In this document: in pieces, positions 46,918 through 55,503 of the stretch
Layout of the letters: every line of letters starts with the position of its first letter
How positions within the stretch are numbered: the first letter of the stretch is position 1
Source: an uncultured Gammaproteobacteria bacterium
GTDB taxonomy: Bacteria; Pseudomonadota; Gammaproteobacteria; GCA-001735895
NCBI GenBank assembly: GCA_947259485.1
Contig: CAMYLU010000014.1
Coordinates: 75,825-139,824, forward strand
Direction of reading: 5' to 3'
Length of the DNA: 64,000 bases
Notes under the pieces: model-generated
Databases searched by the model: none
What the model was told of the DNA's origin: nothing
What the model saw: only the letters and a program-made list of their open reading frames with translations
Program-made: the position numbers and the translations under genes

Positions 46918-46951
46918 AAATCGCATCGCATTCACGCTTCGTTTTTTGTCC

Positions 46952-49030
46952 ATGTCACATTGGTTAAATCCGTTACTGTCGCCGCGGTCGATTGCCATCG
47001 TCGGTGCCTCCGAACGCGAGGCCAGTCTAGCGGCAATGACGCATAGGCAGTTGTCAGATAGTGGCTACGACGGCGAGATTTACTCGGTTAATCCGAAATA
47101 CCAGTCGTTGCATGGAAAACCCTGTTACGCCTCGCTGATCGAAATACCCGTAGTGCCTGACCTCGTGGTTTACGCCATTAGCGGTACTCCCCTGGAGCAG
47201 AGCTTCGATCAGGCCTTGAAAATAAAAGTCGGTGGCATCGTTATCTATGCCGCCAACTACATCGAAAATGATTCCGAGCCAAAGCTTCCAGCACGTCTTC
47301 GCGACAAGGCCAGGCAGGCGGGTATTCCGGTTTGTGGTGGCAACTCGATGGGTTTTTATAATTACGATCGCAACGTTATGGTCAGTTTCGACCGTCCGCC
47401 CACGGGTCGACCTGCGGGTCGCATCGGCCTGATATTGCATTCCGGCTCCGGCATGACTTACCTGGCCAACAACGATGCACGTTTCTGCTTCAACTATGTC
47501 ATTGCCAGCGCGCAGGAGGCCAACGCGACCGTCGGCGATTACATGGATTACCTGCTCGACCAGGATTCAACCCGGGTTATTGCTATTTTCCTGGAAGCGG
47601 TGCGTGACGTGCCGACCTTCGTCGCGGCATTAAAGAAGGCGCGTGAAAAATCCATACCCGTGGTAATAACCCGTCTCGGTCGCACCGAGAAATCCGCCCG
47701 GCTGGCGATGAGCCATTCGGGCGCAATCGTCGGTAATCACGAGGCATTCATCGCGGTATGTGAGCGTTACGGTGTAATTCTATGCCACGATGCCGACGAA
47801 ATGATTGTTACCGCGATGCTGTTTGCCGCCGGCTTTCGTGTCAATAGCGGCGGGCTTGCGAGTATGCTCGATTCCGGTGGCATGCGTGAACAGATGATCG
47901 ACCTCGCCGAAGATCATGGCGTCCCGTTTGCGCGAATATCGCCATCGACTAAAAAAGTGTTGCGCGAGCATCTCGAAACCGGGCTGGATGCGGTCAATCC
48001 GATGGATGGCATGGGAGCACTCGGCAAGAACACCTTTCAAACCTATCTCGAGTGCGGAAAAGCCCTGCTCGATGATGAAGACACCGGGTTGATGAGTTTC
48101 GAGTTCGAGTTCCGTGACGGTTTTTCGCACTACCCCGAGTTGTTTGACGTGGCGAAGCAGTTGTCAGCTTATAGTGATAAACCGCTTATCCTGGTGCAGA
48201 GCTTTACCTTCACCAACCTGAGTAATACCGCGGCCGAGCTGACCTCACTGGGGATCCCGGTCATTAACGGTATCGATGTGGCTTTGCGTGCGATGCGTAA
48301 CCTGATGAATTATCGATCCGGGAGCGCTGCCGTTGCCGACTCGAACGAGATTGATTTCGACCCGGCCATCGTCAGGAGTTGGTCTCGTCGATTAAATGCA
48401 ACCGAAAACTGTGACGAAAACACCTCGTTGAGCCTGATGTCGGACTTTGGCTTGCCGACGGTTAGTCACAGCATCGCGCAAAGCTTCGATCAGGTCTGCG
48501 CAGCGGCCGAGGCCTGTGGTTTTCCGCTGGTGCTCAAGACCGCGATGAAAGGCATTGCGCATAAATCCGATAAAAACGGGGTCAAAGTCGCCATTGAAAA
48601 TTTTCAGCAACTCGAAGTGGCTTACCGGGATTTACAAACCAGGCTAGGCGACCAGGTCCTGGTCATGCCGATGATAGCGACCGGTGTCGAGGTATCCGTC
48701 GGTATGAAAAACGACCCGCAGTTTGGCCCGATGGTCATTATCGCCTGTGGCGGGGTGTTGATCGAGCTAATCGCCGAACGTGCATTTAAACTCGCCCCGG
48801 TAAATGCGGAGCAGGTCAATGCAATGATCGAACAGACCAGGCTGGCCAGGCTGTTGTCCGGGGTGCGTGGACAGACTGGGGTCGATCGTGCGGCCCTGGT
48901 CGAACTGGTGGTAAGGTTTTCGCAGCTGGCGTTTGTGCTGGGTGAGGAAATTGCCGAAATTGATTTGAATCCGGTTATTGTCAATCAGTCGGGTTGTACT
49001 ATCGTCGACGCACTGGTGGTGCCGAAGTAG
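46952..49030 (+). CDS. ADP-forming acyl-CoA synthetase (fused alpha and beta domains)
   Basis: This is an acyl-CoA synthetase (NDP-forming) of 692 residues from the ATG at 46952. A CoA-binding domain comes first (LLSPRSIAIVGASEREASLA, then IYSVNPKYQSLHGKPCY). A succinyl-CoA-ligase-like region follows, with the transfer His in LAMSHSGAIVGNHEAF. A C-terminal ATP-grasp domain (about 480-692) contains GFPLVLKTAMKGIAHKSDKN and VSVGMKNDPQFGPMVIIACG. It activates an acid with CoA at the cost of ATP to ADP. The paired CaiD-like gene suggests a quaternary-amine acid as substrate, but specificity cannot be read. Confidence 0.88.
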   Translation: MSHWLNPLLSPRSIAIVGASEREASLAAMTHRQLSDSGYDGEIYSVNPKYQSLHGKPCYASLIEIPVVPDLVVYAISGTPLEQSFDQALKIKVGGIVIYAANYIENDSEPKLPARLRDKARQAGIPVCGGNSMGFYNYDRNVMVSFDRPPTGRPAGRIGLILHSGSGMTYLANNDARFCFNYVIASAQEANATVGDYMDYLLDQDSTRVIAIFLEAVRDVPTFVAALKKAREKSIPVVITRLGRTEKSARLAMSHSGAIVGNHEAFIAVCERYGVILCHDADEMIVTAMLFAAGFRVNSGGLASMLDSGGMREQMIDLAEDHGVPFARISPSTKKVLREHLETGLDAVNPMDGMGALGKNTFQTYLECGKALLDDEDTGLMSFEFEFRDGFSHYPELFDVAKQLSAYSDKPLILVQSFTFTNLSNTAAELTSLGIPVINGIDVALRAMRNLMNYRSGSAAVADSNEIDFDPAIVRSWSRRLNATENCDENTSLSLMSDFGLPTVSHSIAQSFDQVCAAAEACGFPLVLKTAMKGIAHKSDKNGVKVAIENFQQLEVAYRDLQTRLGDQVLVMPMIATGVEVSVGMKNDPQFGPMVIIACGGVLIELIAERAFKLAPVNAEQVNAMIEQTRLARLLSGVRGQTGVDRAALVELVVRFSQLAFVLGEEIAEIDLNPVIVNQSGCTIVDALVVPK

Positions 49031-49277
49031 CGCTCTTTTGCATGAACACTAGTACAAGGCGTCTTCCATGGATGCTTTTTTTTCGGGCGATAAATTCGAG
49101 CAGTGCTTCGTCGATCGAGCGATCAAGTGGAGGAGCTTCGTACTCTACCAGCATCCGGTTCCAGAGTTCATAGGCGCGCTGCTGCATGTCTTTACTGCCG
49201 GCTTCACTCCATTGTTCGGCATCCATCAAATATGGTGGAACAGGCTTTGATGTCCATCCTCCCAGTGGATGGCAATG
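48999..49277 (-). pseudogene. C-terminal remnant of an MttB-family methyltransferase
   Basis: A minus-strand frame encodes PPYLMDAEQWSEAGSKDM, then QQRAYELWNRMLVEYEAPPL and DRSIDEALLEFIARKKSI. This is the characteristic end of trimethylamine/glycine-betaine corrinoid methyltransferase (MttB family) proteins of about 500 residues. Only about 70 residues remain. Upstream the frame meets TAA at 49278-49280, and the conserved body is absent. The frame runs past the normal end into the convergent synthetase gene. Broken beyond doubt; it marks a former corrinoid methyltransferase gene. Confidence 0.72.
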
Positions 49278-49393
49278 TTACGTTTTTGCCTCTCGACGTT
49301 CTCGATTGAGAGTCTCTGTTTGCTCGATGTTTCGCCTTGGAGCGGACTATTCAACTTGAAATTTGCGGACTGGACAAAAGTTCGCAAAATCAT
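49226..49393 (-). pseudogene. N-terminal remnant of a gamma-butyrobetaine hydroxylase-like gene
   Basis: A 55-codon minus-strand frame starts ATG at 49393. After a leader of about 25 residues it reads QRLSIENVERQKRNIAIHW, then EDGHQSLFHHI and stops (TGA at 49226-49228). The DGHxSxFHxI run is the DUF971/GBBH-N signature, which should continue into WLRDNC. The stop falls where the MttB-like fragment begins in another frame. This fits a deletion joining the start of one gene to the end of the next. It could also be translated as a short peptide. Confidence 0.5.
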
Positions 49394-49616
49394 ATTTGAA
49401 AATTAATGGCTGTGCGAAATTATGAGAATCCGAACATATCAAAAAGCTGATAGCTTGATATGAATCACCCCAGGAGAGCGCAACAGGGGATATCTTTCAG
49501 ATTAACTGAGCTATATTATTAATCAATGATGATTTGGTCGAAATGCGTTTGCCTCAATCTTGTTATCATTAAAGCGTAAGCACATTGAATTTATATCAAC
49601 ATAGGAGATAACTTTC
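49394..49616. other. AT-rich gap before a small secreted-protein gene
   Basis: I see no gene in these 223 bp. AGGAGA lies 7 bp before the ATG at 49617 and is a good ribosome site. AGCTGATAGCT near 49445-49455 is a small inverted repeat. Confidence 0.4.
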
Positions 49617-49931
49617 ATGAGACTTCTCAACCGGACAATACCGATACTTACCATCTCACTTTTGCTACCGCTGAGTGCGTATGCGGATTCATGGAGCTGC
49701 CGCTATGGAAATGACGTACGTGAAGTTCATATGGAGCAGACAACATCGGCTCCTTTGCCGTGCCAGGTCCTGTACAGGAAACTTACCGAGGGAGCAGAAG
49801 ACCAGATCCTGTGGACTGCACAGAACGACGCTTCGTACTGCGAATTCAAAGCCAAAGAATTTGTTGAAAAACTGGAGTCCTGGGGCTGGACCTGTGTAGA
49901 AACAATCCGTGATGAAACCGCTGTACAGTAG
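49617..49931 (+). CDS. Small secreted protein of unknown function
   Basis: This 104-residue protein has a signal peptide (IPILTISLLLPLSAYA). The mature part begins DSWSCRYGNDVREVHMEQ and contains four Cys (SCRYG, PLPCQVLY, SYCEFKAKEF, WTCVET), which could make two disulfides. The pattern LWTAQNDASYCEFKA, then VEKLESWGW, looks like a conserved hypothetical family of proteobacteria, but I know no function. It is monocistronic. Confidence 0.72.
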   Translation: MRLLNRTIPILTISLLLPLSAYADSWSCRYGNDVREVHMEQTTSAPLPCQVLYRKLTEGAEDQILWTAQNDASYCEFKAKEFVEKLESWGWTCVETIRDETAVQ

Positions 49932-50033
49932 TACCTGTCATTAGTAAAAATTGACTAAGGACTTTTAAACCTCTGCTTGCAGAAAGTAGACGTTCAAATT
50001 CTCTACTCCTGCGGCAGAGAACGGCCATTTCCT

Positions 50034-50150
50034 GTCATTCCGGCGAAAGCCGGAAACCATCGCCGGCAGCGACAAAAAATAAGCGGGCTTAGCCCGGGTA
50101 TTTATTCAGGTCTTTGGAATGGATGCCGGCTCGGGGGCCGGCATGACAGG
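50034..50150. repeat. Composite palindromic element (about 117 bp)
   Basis: The outer arms CCTGTCATTCCGGC and GCCGGCATGACAGG are inverted. Hairpins TTCCGGC-GAAA-GCCGGAA and ATGCCGGC...GCCGGCAT lie just inside. It has the same architecture as the elements at 25639-25736 and 37479-37581 with different stem bases. The rest of the 462-bp gap between 49932 and 50393 shows no gene. Confidence 0.8.
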
Positions 50151-50347
50151 TACTGGGCGACTTTATTGCTAAAGGCTTAGCACTATTTAATTGATTGAGA
50201 CTCGGAATATGGATCGATATTGGTATCATCTCAAGGTTTAGAAACCTGTCTAACAGGTCAGAAAATGAAGCCTCGATCAAGGAGCTTTATCGAGATAAAA
50301 AACGATCACTCAAAATCCTGAGGCGCGGACGCGTTGCTGATTTATCC

Positions 50348-50356
50348 TGCTATAAT
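50348..50356 (+). promoter_or_regulatory. Extended -10 promoter for the second MoxR operon
   Basis: TGCTATAAT matches an extended -10 (TGN-TATAAT) 37 bp before the ATG at 50394. Confidence 0.5.
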
Positions 50357-50393
50357 CCACTGGCATTCGATCAATAAAATCAAGGATTTATCC

Positions 50394-51149
50394 ATGAGCG
50401 ATATCTACGCAACCCCGGAATCCGACCTTGCGTATCACGGTTCTTCCGAACGCAGTGGCGGTAATCTTGAAGATGCGATTGCAGGTAATATTGAAGTCAG
50501 AATGCTCGAGACCCTCGGCGAGGCCTGGCGCGGTCTAAAGGGATTCAAACTCAAGTGTCATATTGCGACCGTGATCTGGTTGGTTGTTTATGTGATCGCT
50601 GCGATGATCAGTGTGCCAATTGTTTTCGGACTGGTAGCCGTCGGTGCGGATGAGGCGACTGCTTCGATCGTTGCATCTTTAGTACAAATCGTTGCTATTG
50701 CCGCAACCATGCCAGTCGTTGCCGGCATCACCATCATGGGCATCCGCCATGCACAGGATAAATCGGTTTCACCCGGCTCCGTATTCAATTATTTCCACCG
50801 CATTCCGGGTGCAATACTGTGGTATATCCTGATGTCATTGATGATTATGATTGGCTATATACTACTAATCATTCCGGGCATTTATCTTTCGTTTGCTTAT
50901 ATGTTTTCGCTTCCGTTAATGATTGAAAAGGATATGACCGCGTGGCAGGCGCTGGAGGCATCGCGCAAGGCCGTCACCCGAATCTGGTTTCGTGCCACGG
51001 GATTTCTGCTACTGGTCATGCTGTTGGTAATGCTTGGCATTATTCCGTTGACTATTCCCTTGATCTGGATCGTGCCCTGGGTTTCACTGGCCTATGCGAT
51101 GATTTATTTTAAACTGTTTGGTGCCGAGGCCCGGACCCTCGCGGATTAA
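50394..51149 (+). CDS. Multi-pass membrane protein heading the MoxR operon
   Basis: This 251-residue protein has a hydrophilic N-terminus of about 50 residues and five or six membrane helices (for example TVIWLVVYVIAAMISVPIVF, ILWYILMSLMIMIGYILLII). Helical GLKGFKLKCHI and MTAWQALEASRKAVTRIW amphipathic stretches lie between them. The layout resembles BPSS1780/DUF975-like glycerophosphoryl-diester-phosphodiesterase-type membrane domains, but I cannot assign it. The start at 50394 follows an extended -10 promoter. The RDD gene begins 9 bp downstream, so it probably belongs to the MoxR operon. Confidence 0.7.
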   Translation: MSDIYATPESDLAYHGSSERSGGNLEDAIAGNIEVRMLETLGEAWRGLKGFKLKCHIATVIWLVVYVIAAMISVPIVFGLVAVGADEATASIVASLVQIVAIAATMPVVAGITIMGIRHAQDKSVSPGSVFNYFHRIPGAILWYILMSLMIMIGYILLIIPGIYLSFAYMFSLPLMIEKDMTAWQALEASRKAVTRIWFRATGFLLLVMLLVMLGIIPLTIPLIWIVPWVSLAYAMIYFKLFGAEARTLAD

Positions 51150-51158
51150 GGAAAGTTA

Positions 51159-51845
51159 TTGCTGGATACACGTTATCGGGTCGAGATTCCTGGGGGTATC
51201 AACCTTGAAGCCCAGGTAGTAGGGCCTGTTCCCCGATTCTTTGCTTTTGCGATCGATCTTGGCATTCGCGGTATCATTATTTTCGTTTTATCGCTGCTCT
51301 CAATCCCGCTGGGCAGCGGCGGCATGGGTGGCGGTTTTTTCCTTATTTTCCTGTTCGTTATCGAATGGCTATATCCAGTTCTATTCGAGGTATTTTCACG
51401 TGGACAAACCCCGGGTAAGAAATTGCTCAAGATATCTGTTATCAAAGACGATCTAAGCCCCGTGACGCTGGGCGCTTCAATGGTGCGTAACCTGTTACGC
51501 ACGGTTGATTTCCTGCCGTTGTTTTACCTCGTCGGGTTGGTCACGATGCTGTCAAATCAGCGTTTTCAACGCCTGGGCGATCTCGCCGCCGGAACCCTGG
51601 TGATTAGTGTGCCCGAGTCGGCAAAACCCGCAGCAATGCAAGAGATCATGCCGCTGGCGCCTTCAACTTCGTTACTGCGCCCCGAGCAGACATCGATTAT
51701 CGAGTTTTTGCAGCGCAGTAACCAGCTGTCCGAACCCAGGCAGCAGGAATTGGCGAGCATTCTCGAGGGTATTACCCATGAAAAGGGAGATAACGGGGTA
51801 GAACAGTTGCGACGTATCGGAGCCTGGTTCCTGGGGGTTCGATGA
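51159..51845 (+). CDS. RDD-family membrane protein
   Basis: This 228-residue protein has the RDD core. RFFAFAIDLGIRGIIIFVL contains the first Asp, then FSRGQTPGKKLLKISVIKDD and RNLLRTVDFLPLFYLVGL, followed by LGDLAAGTLVI. RDD domains are membrane modules with a proposed transport role. A soluble C-terminal region (about 165-228) is helical. The start is TTG, 9 bp after the previous stop; no ATG gives the domain. Its stop overlaps the spoIIM-like ATG by 4 bp. Confidence 0.87.
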   Translation: MLDTRYRVEIPGGINLEAQVVGPVPRFFAFAIDLGIRGIIIFVLSLLSIPLGSGGMGGGFFLIFLFVIEWLYPVLFEVFSRGQTPGKKLLKISVIKDDLSPVTLGASMVRNLLRTVDFLPLFYLVGLVTMLSNQRFQRLGDLAAGTLVISVPESAKPAAMQEIMPLAPSTSLLRPEQTSIIEFLQRSNQLSEPRQQELASILEGITHEKGDNGVEQLRRIGAWFLGVR

Positions 51846-52798
51846 AACAGCAACTTTTCGAAACCCAGCACCAGGGCGTGTGGCAACAAATCGAGGAATC
51901 ACTGGAAAAGCCGACGCAGGGTGATAACAGCAAGGTGCTGGCTGAAAATTACCTGCTGTTGTGCCAGCACCTGTCGATTGCCAAGGAGCGTCTCTACGAC
52001 GCGGCGCTGGTAGAGCGCCTGAATAACCTGGTGCTCGCCCTGTATCGCGAGCTATATCGGTACCGTTCAGAAACCCGGCTCAATATTTATGCTTTTTTCA
52101 AACGTGATTTTCCGCTCGCAATTTACCGCCACCGCTATTTCATCCTGGTGGCATTGCTGGTGCTGGTGTTGCCCGGCCTGGTCGCCGGCCTCTGGACTTA
52201 TCTTGATGAAGACGCGGTCTACAGTGTTCTCGATGGGCCCGAGGTGCGCCAGATTGAACGTATGTACGATCCCGAAGCGCGAAAAATCGGTCGCGAACGC
52301 GAGGCCGAGACCGACGTATTCATGTTCGGCTTTTACATCAAGAACAATATCAGTGTCGCGTTCCGATGCTTTGCCGGCGGTATGCTTATAGGGATCGGGA
52401 CCCTGCTTGTATTGTTTTTCAACGGCATGTTCATGGGTAGTATCGCGGGACATTTGACCCGGCTGGACTATGTCGATACTTTCTACCCGTTTGTGGTCGG
52501 TCACGGCTCGTTTGAGCTTACCGCAATCGTGTTCAGTGGTGCGGCGGGTTTAAGGCTTGGTTACTCGATCCTCAATCCAGGGCACTCATCGCGGCTCGAT
52601 TCGCTGCGCGAGGCGGGGCGTGACGTGGTGCCTATGCTGTACGGCATTGTCCTGATGCTGATCATTGCCGCTTTCCTGGAGGCTTTCTGGTCTTCGAGCA
52701 GCAGCCTGTCGATCGAAGTCAAGTACACGGTGGGCGCCATTTTGTGGGCATTGGTGTTGCTGTATTCGTTTTCAGGACGACGTCATGAATCTGGATAA
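51842..52798 (+). CDS. SpoIIM-family membrane protein
   Basis: This 318-residue protein has the SpoIIM (DUF95) membrane domain. After a helical N-terminal part come a helix at about 100-120 (YFILVALLVLVLPGLVAGLW) and the conserved KNNISVAFRCFAGGMLIGIG. GMFMGSIAGHLTRLD and VGHGSFELTAIVFSGAAGLRLG follow. In Bacillus, SpoIIM works with SpoIIP and SpoIID in peptidoglycan remodelling; here no such partners exist. The organism need not sporulate. It overlaps both neighbours, so coupling in the MoxR operon is clear. Confidence 0.88.
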   Translation: MKQQLFETQHQGVWQQIEESLEKPTQGDNSKVLAENYLLLCQHLSIAKERLYDAALVERLNNLVLALYRELYRYRSETRLNIYAFFKRDFPLAIYRHRYFILVALLVLVLPGLVAGLWTYLDEDAVYSVLDGPEVRQIERMYDPEARKIGREREAETDVFMFGFYIKNNISVAFRCFAGGMLIGIGTLLVLFFNGMFMGSIAGHLTRLDYVDTFYPFVVGHGSFELTAIVFSGAAGLRLGYSILNPGHSSRLDSLREAGRDVVPMLYGIVLMLIIAAFLEAFWSSSSSLSIEVKYTVGAILWALVLLYSFSGRRHESG

Positions 52799-54272
52799 GC
52801 TGCAGGTCAACGCCTGTCTGCGTTCAGGCTGGCAGGCGATCGATCTCGGTTTCCTGATGGCGCGTGCCTGGTGGCGGCAGATTTACATTGCCAGCCTGCT
52901 GCCGCTGCTGCCGCTGACTCTCGTGCTATTGCTTGTGTTTTCACAAAGCCCTTTATGGTCACTGCTATTTATCTGGTGGCTTAAACCGTTCTGGGAACGT
53001 TTACCACTCTATATCGCCAGTCGTATGTTGTTCGACGAAGAACCGGGTACCTGGTCTAATATGAAATCGCTGCCGCTGAAGGACATTCTGCCGTGGTTAT
53101 TATGGCGACGTTTTTCGGTGCAGCGTGCCTTCGATAATCCGGTCACTGTACTCGAAGAGTTGAAGGGCACAGCGCGTCGCGAACGTTTGCGCATACTGCA
53201 TGGCAGGTATACCGATGTCGCCCTCGGCAATCAGCTGGTCTGCTTTTGTTTCGAATTACTGGTCGCATTCGGCCTGGTCGTAATGCTTGATTTCTTCACC
53301 CCGGACACGCTTGGAATCAGGTTATACGACAGTTTCGGTGATCTGACCCTTTCCGGTGAGTGGATTTTTACCCTGGCCGGTATCGCCGCGATAACCCTGG
53401 TTATGCCGTTCCACACCATGGCCGGTTTTGCACTCTACCTAAACCGCAGAATCGAACTCGAAGCCTGGGATATTGAAATCAGCTTCCGCAACCTGGCCAA
53501 TCGCAAGCAGCGTGCCACTTCGCACAGGGCTGGAATGGTCTCGGCAATAGTCTTCGCCGGGCTTATGACATTAACGATGCCGGCAGCGGTTGACGCTGCG
53601 GTCGAGCATGATCATGAATCCTCCCGGCAACTGATCGAGTCGGTGTTGCAGGGTCAGGACTTTGGCGAGGAAAGAACAGTACGTAAATGGCGTTTCAAGG
53701 GCTGGAGCGAAGCGGACGATGAGACGATTCCAGAATGGGTGATCGATTTCCTCGAATGGCTGGAGCTATTCAAGGATTGGGCAGAGGTACTCAGCAACAT
53801 CGCGGCCTGGGTCAAGGTACTACTGGTGCTGGCATTTGCCGGGTTGTTGTTTTACCTGTTTAGACGTTATCGGGGACCCTTGTCGCGGCTGGGCAGGCGA
53901 CAGCCGGAGAAAACCGCTCCGGAAGTATTATTTGGTCTTGATGTAACCCCTGAGAGCCTGCCGCCGGATGTGCCGGCGCGGGTGATGGCTTTGTGGGCAG
54001 AAGCTGGTTACCGGGAAGCACTGAGCCTGCTATATCGGGCCTCGTTGTCGCGCCTGATCGATAAATATGAACTCGCTTTTCGCGCCAGTCACACCGAGGC
54101 CGAGTGTGCTGCCCTGGTCAGGGCTCACGGAATTGACTCCCTTAGCGAATATTTCTGGCAACTCACCAATGCCTGGCGCCGGCTCGCCTACGGGCACCAG
54201 TTGCCGGAAAGTGAAACCATCAAGGGCCTGTGCGATGGTTGGACTGCAGAGCTATCCGATGAATCGCAGTAG
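52785..54272 (+). CDS. DUF4129 membrane protein
   Basis: This 495-residue protein has helices at about 28-65, 145-165, 190-210, 245-265 and 355-375. The C-terminal DUF4129 domain (about 420-490) has WAEAGYREALSLLYRASLSR and SHTEAECAALVRAHG. The region before the last helix looks periplasmic. DUF4129 also forms the tail of TgpA in the other MoxR operon of this window. The start at ATG 52785 (14-bp overlap with spoIIM) was preferred to the frame's extension to 52665 inside that gene. Confidence 0.83.
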   Translation: MNLDKLQVNACLRSGWQAIDLGFLMARAWWRQIYIASLLPLLPLTLVLLLVFSQSPLWSLLFIWWLKPFWERLPLYIASRMLFDEEPGTWSNMKSLPLKDILPWLLWRRFSVQRAFDNPVTVLEELKGTARRERLRILHGRYTDVALGNQLVCFCFELLVAFGLVVMLDFFTPDTLGIRLYDSFGDLTLSGEWIFTLAGIAAITLVMPFHTMAGFALYLNRRIELEAWDIEISFRNLANRKQRATSHRAGMVSAIVFAGLMTLTMPAAVDAAVEHDHESSRQLIESVLQGQDFGEERTVRKWRFKGWSEADDETIPEWVIDFLEWLELFKDWAEVLSNIAAWVKVLLVLAFAGLLFYLFRRYRGPLSRLGRRQPEKTAPEVLFGLDVTPESLPPDVPARVMALWAEAGYREALSLLYRASLSRLIDKYELAFRASHTEAECAALVRAHGIDSLSEYFWQLTNAWRRLAYGHQLPESETIKGLCDGWTAELSDESQ

Positions 54273-55503
54273 TACTAATGTCAAGCTCGTATTGGGGCTG
54301 GTTTTACTTGGCCTGGTCGGTTGGGGTTTGTATGTGAGCATCGAGTTTTACGAGGAAACGGAGGAGTCCGGCTGGAGCCTCGATGCGTTACGCAATCCCT
54401 ACCTGGCGGCTCAGAAATTCATGACTGAAAGCGGCATCGAGGTAACCGATGTCGATAGCCTCGCCAGGCTCGATGAACTCACCAATCTCGGCACACTCTT
54501 TTTCAGCGATGCCAACCAGGTGCAAACCCCGCGTCAGCTTGAGCAGGTAATGAACTGGCTTGATGTGGGTGGCAATGTTATCTACACCGCCGATGCGGTA
54601 TCGCATGACGATGATTTGTTGTTACGAGAATTTTCGGTCGATGTCGATTGGCGGGAATTTGAAGTCGAAGAAGAGACCGAGGAGAAAACGCTTAGCGAAA
54701 ACTTGCGCGAATACAATCGCCAGCTCGAATCGGGGAAATCGAGAGAAGAGATTGCAAGCTCTTTTAATGACGAAGAGGACTTTATCACCCTGGTGCAGTT
54801 TGCCGATGAGATCGGAGATGTCGAAGTCGCATTCAATGATTCGAAGGTCCTGTCGCATCCTGATATTTCAGATACCGGGAGTGATAGCGGGTATGAGCCC
54901 TTTAGCTGGTCCTACTCAGAACACGGGATTCACATGATGCAGTTTGAAGTCGGTAGCGGATTGCTGACGATCATTTCCGATCCGGGCGTCTGGACTTCGT
55001 ATCAAATTGATCAGTACGATCACGCTTACCTGTTATGGCTACTGAGTTCGGGCGAGGGTAATTTTGCAATTCTGCGCTCGGTATTGCGCGATTCGATCTG
55101 GGTTTTGATGCAACGTAATGCGACTGAACTCCTGATCGCGGCGGCATTATTGATATTGATCTGGATCTGGCGCACGGGTTATCGCTTTGGCCGACTGTTG
55201 CCGGATGATCTCTCGCAGTCGCGGGCCCTGGGAGAACACTTCTCGTCGATTTCCCATTACCTGTGGCATCGTCGACAGGGAGAGCACCTGGTGGAGCCTT
55301 TACGCGCCAGGGTAATGCGCCGCGCCAGCTTGACACTGGGCGAGTTTTCCCGTGTTGACCAGGCAGGACAATTCGAATTGATAGCACAGCGTTGTGATCT
55401 CAATCCGGAGGCAATAGCGCGCGCCTTCGGCAACAACGATTTTAGCGAAGCATCTTTTGTACAAACCGTAAGACTTTTAAAACGTATCGAGCAATCACTA
55501 TGA
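54259..55503 (+). CDS. DUF4350-domain membrane protein
   Basis: This 414-residue protein has an N-terminal helix (LVLGLVLLGLVGWGLYVSIE). A DUF4350-type domain follows, resembling a Rossmann/IFT-like fold (AQKFMTESGIEVTDVDS, TLFFSDANQVQTPRQLEQ, VGGNVIYTADA). A second helix lies near 290-310, with a cytoplasmic tail carrying ALGEHFSSISHYLWHRR. An acidic coiled segment (EVEEETEEKTL) is inserted around 135-165. The start overlaps the DUF4129 gene by 14 bp; the stop overlaps the MoxR ATG by 4 bp. The role is unknown. Confidence 0.82.
   Translation: MNRSSTNVKLVLGLVLLGLVGWGLYVSIEFYEETEESGWSLDALRNPYLAAQKFMTESGIEVTDVDSLARLDELTNLGTLFFSDANQVQTPRQLEQVMNWLDVGGNVIYTADAVSHDDDLLLREFSVDVDWREFEVEEETEEKTLSENLREYNRQLESGKSREEIASSFNDEEDFITLVQFADEIGDVEVAFNDSKVLSHPDISDTGSDSGYEPFSWSYSEHGIHMMQFEVGSGLLTIISDPGVWTSYQIDQYDHAYLLWLLSSGEGNFAILRSVLRDSIWVLMQRNATELLIAAALLILIWIWRTGYRFGRLLPDDLSQSRALGEHFSSISHYLWHRRQGEHLVEPLRARVMRRASLTLGEFSRVDQAGQFELIAQRCDLNPEAIARAFGNNDFSEASFVQTVRLLKRIEQSL

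Noticed and set aside
52665-52784. Upstream extension of the DUF4129 gene
   Set aside because: The extension lies inside the SpoIIM-like gene; the ATG at 52785 fits the operon spacing.
51842-52798. Sporulation capacity
   Set aside because: The SpoIIM-family gene stands in a MoxR operon, and no sporulation partner (SpoIID, SpoIIP, SpoIIE) is present.
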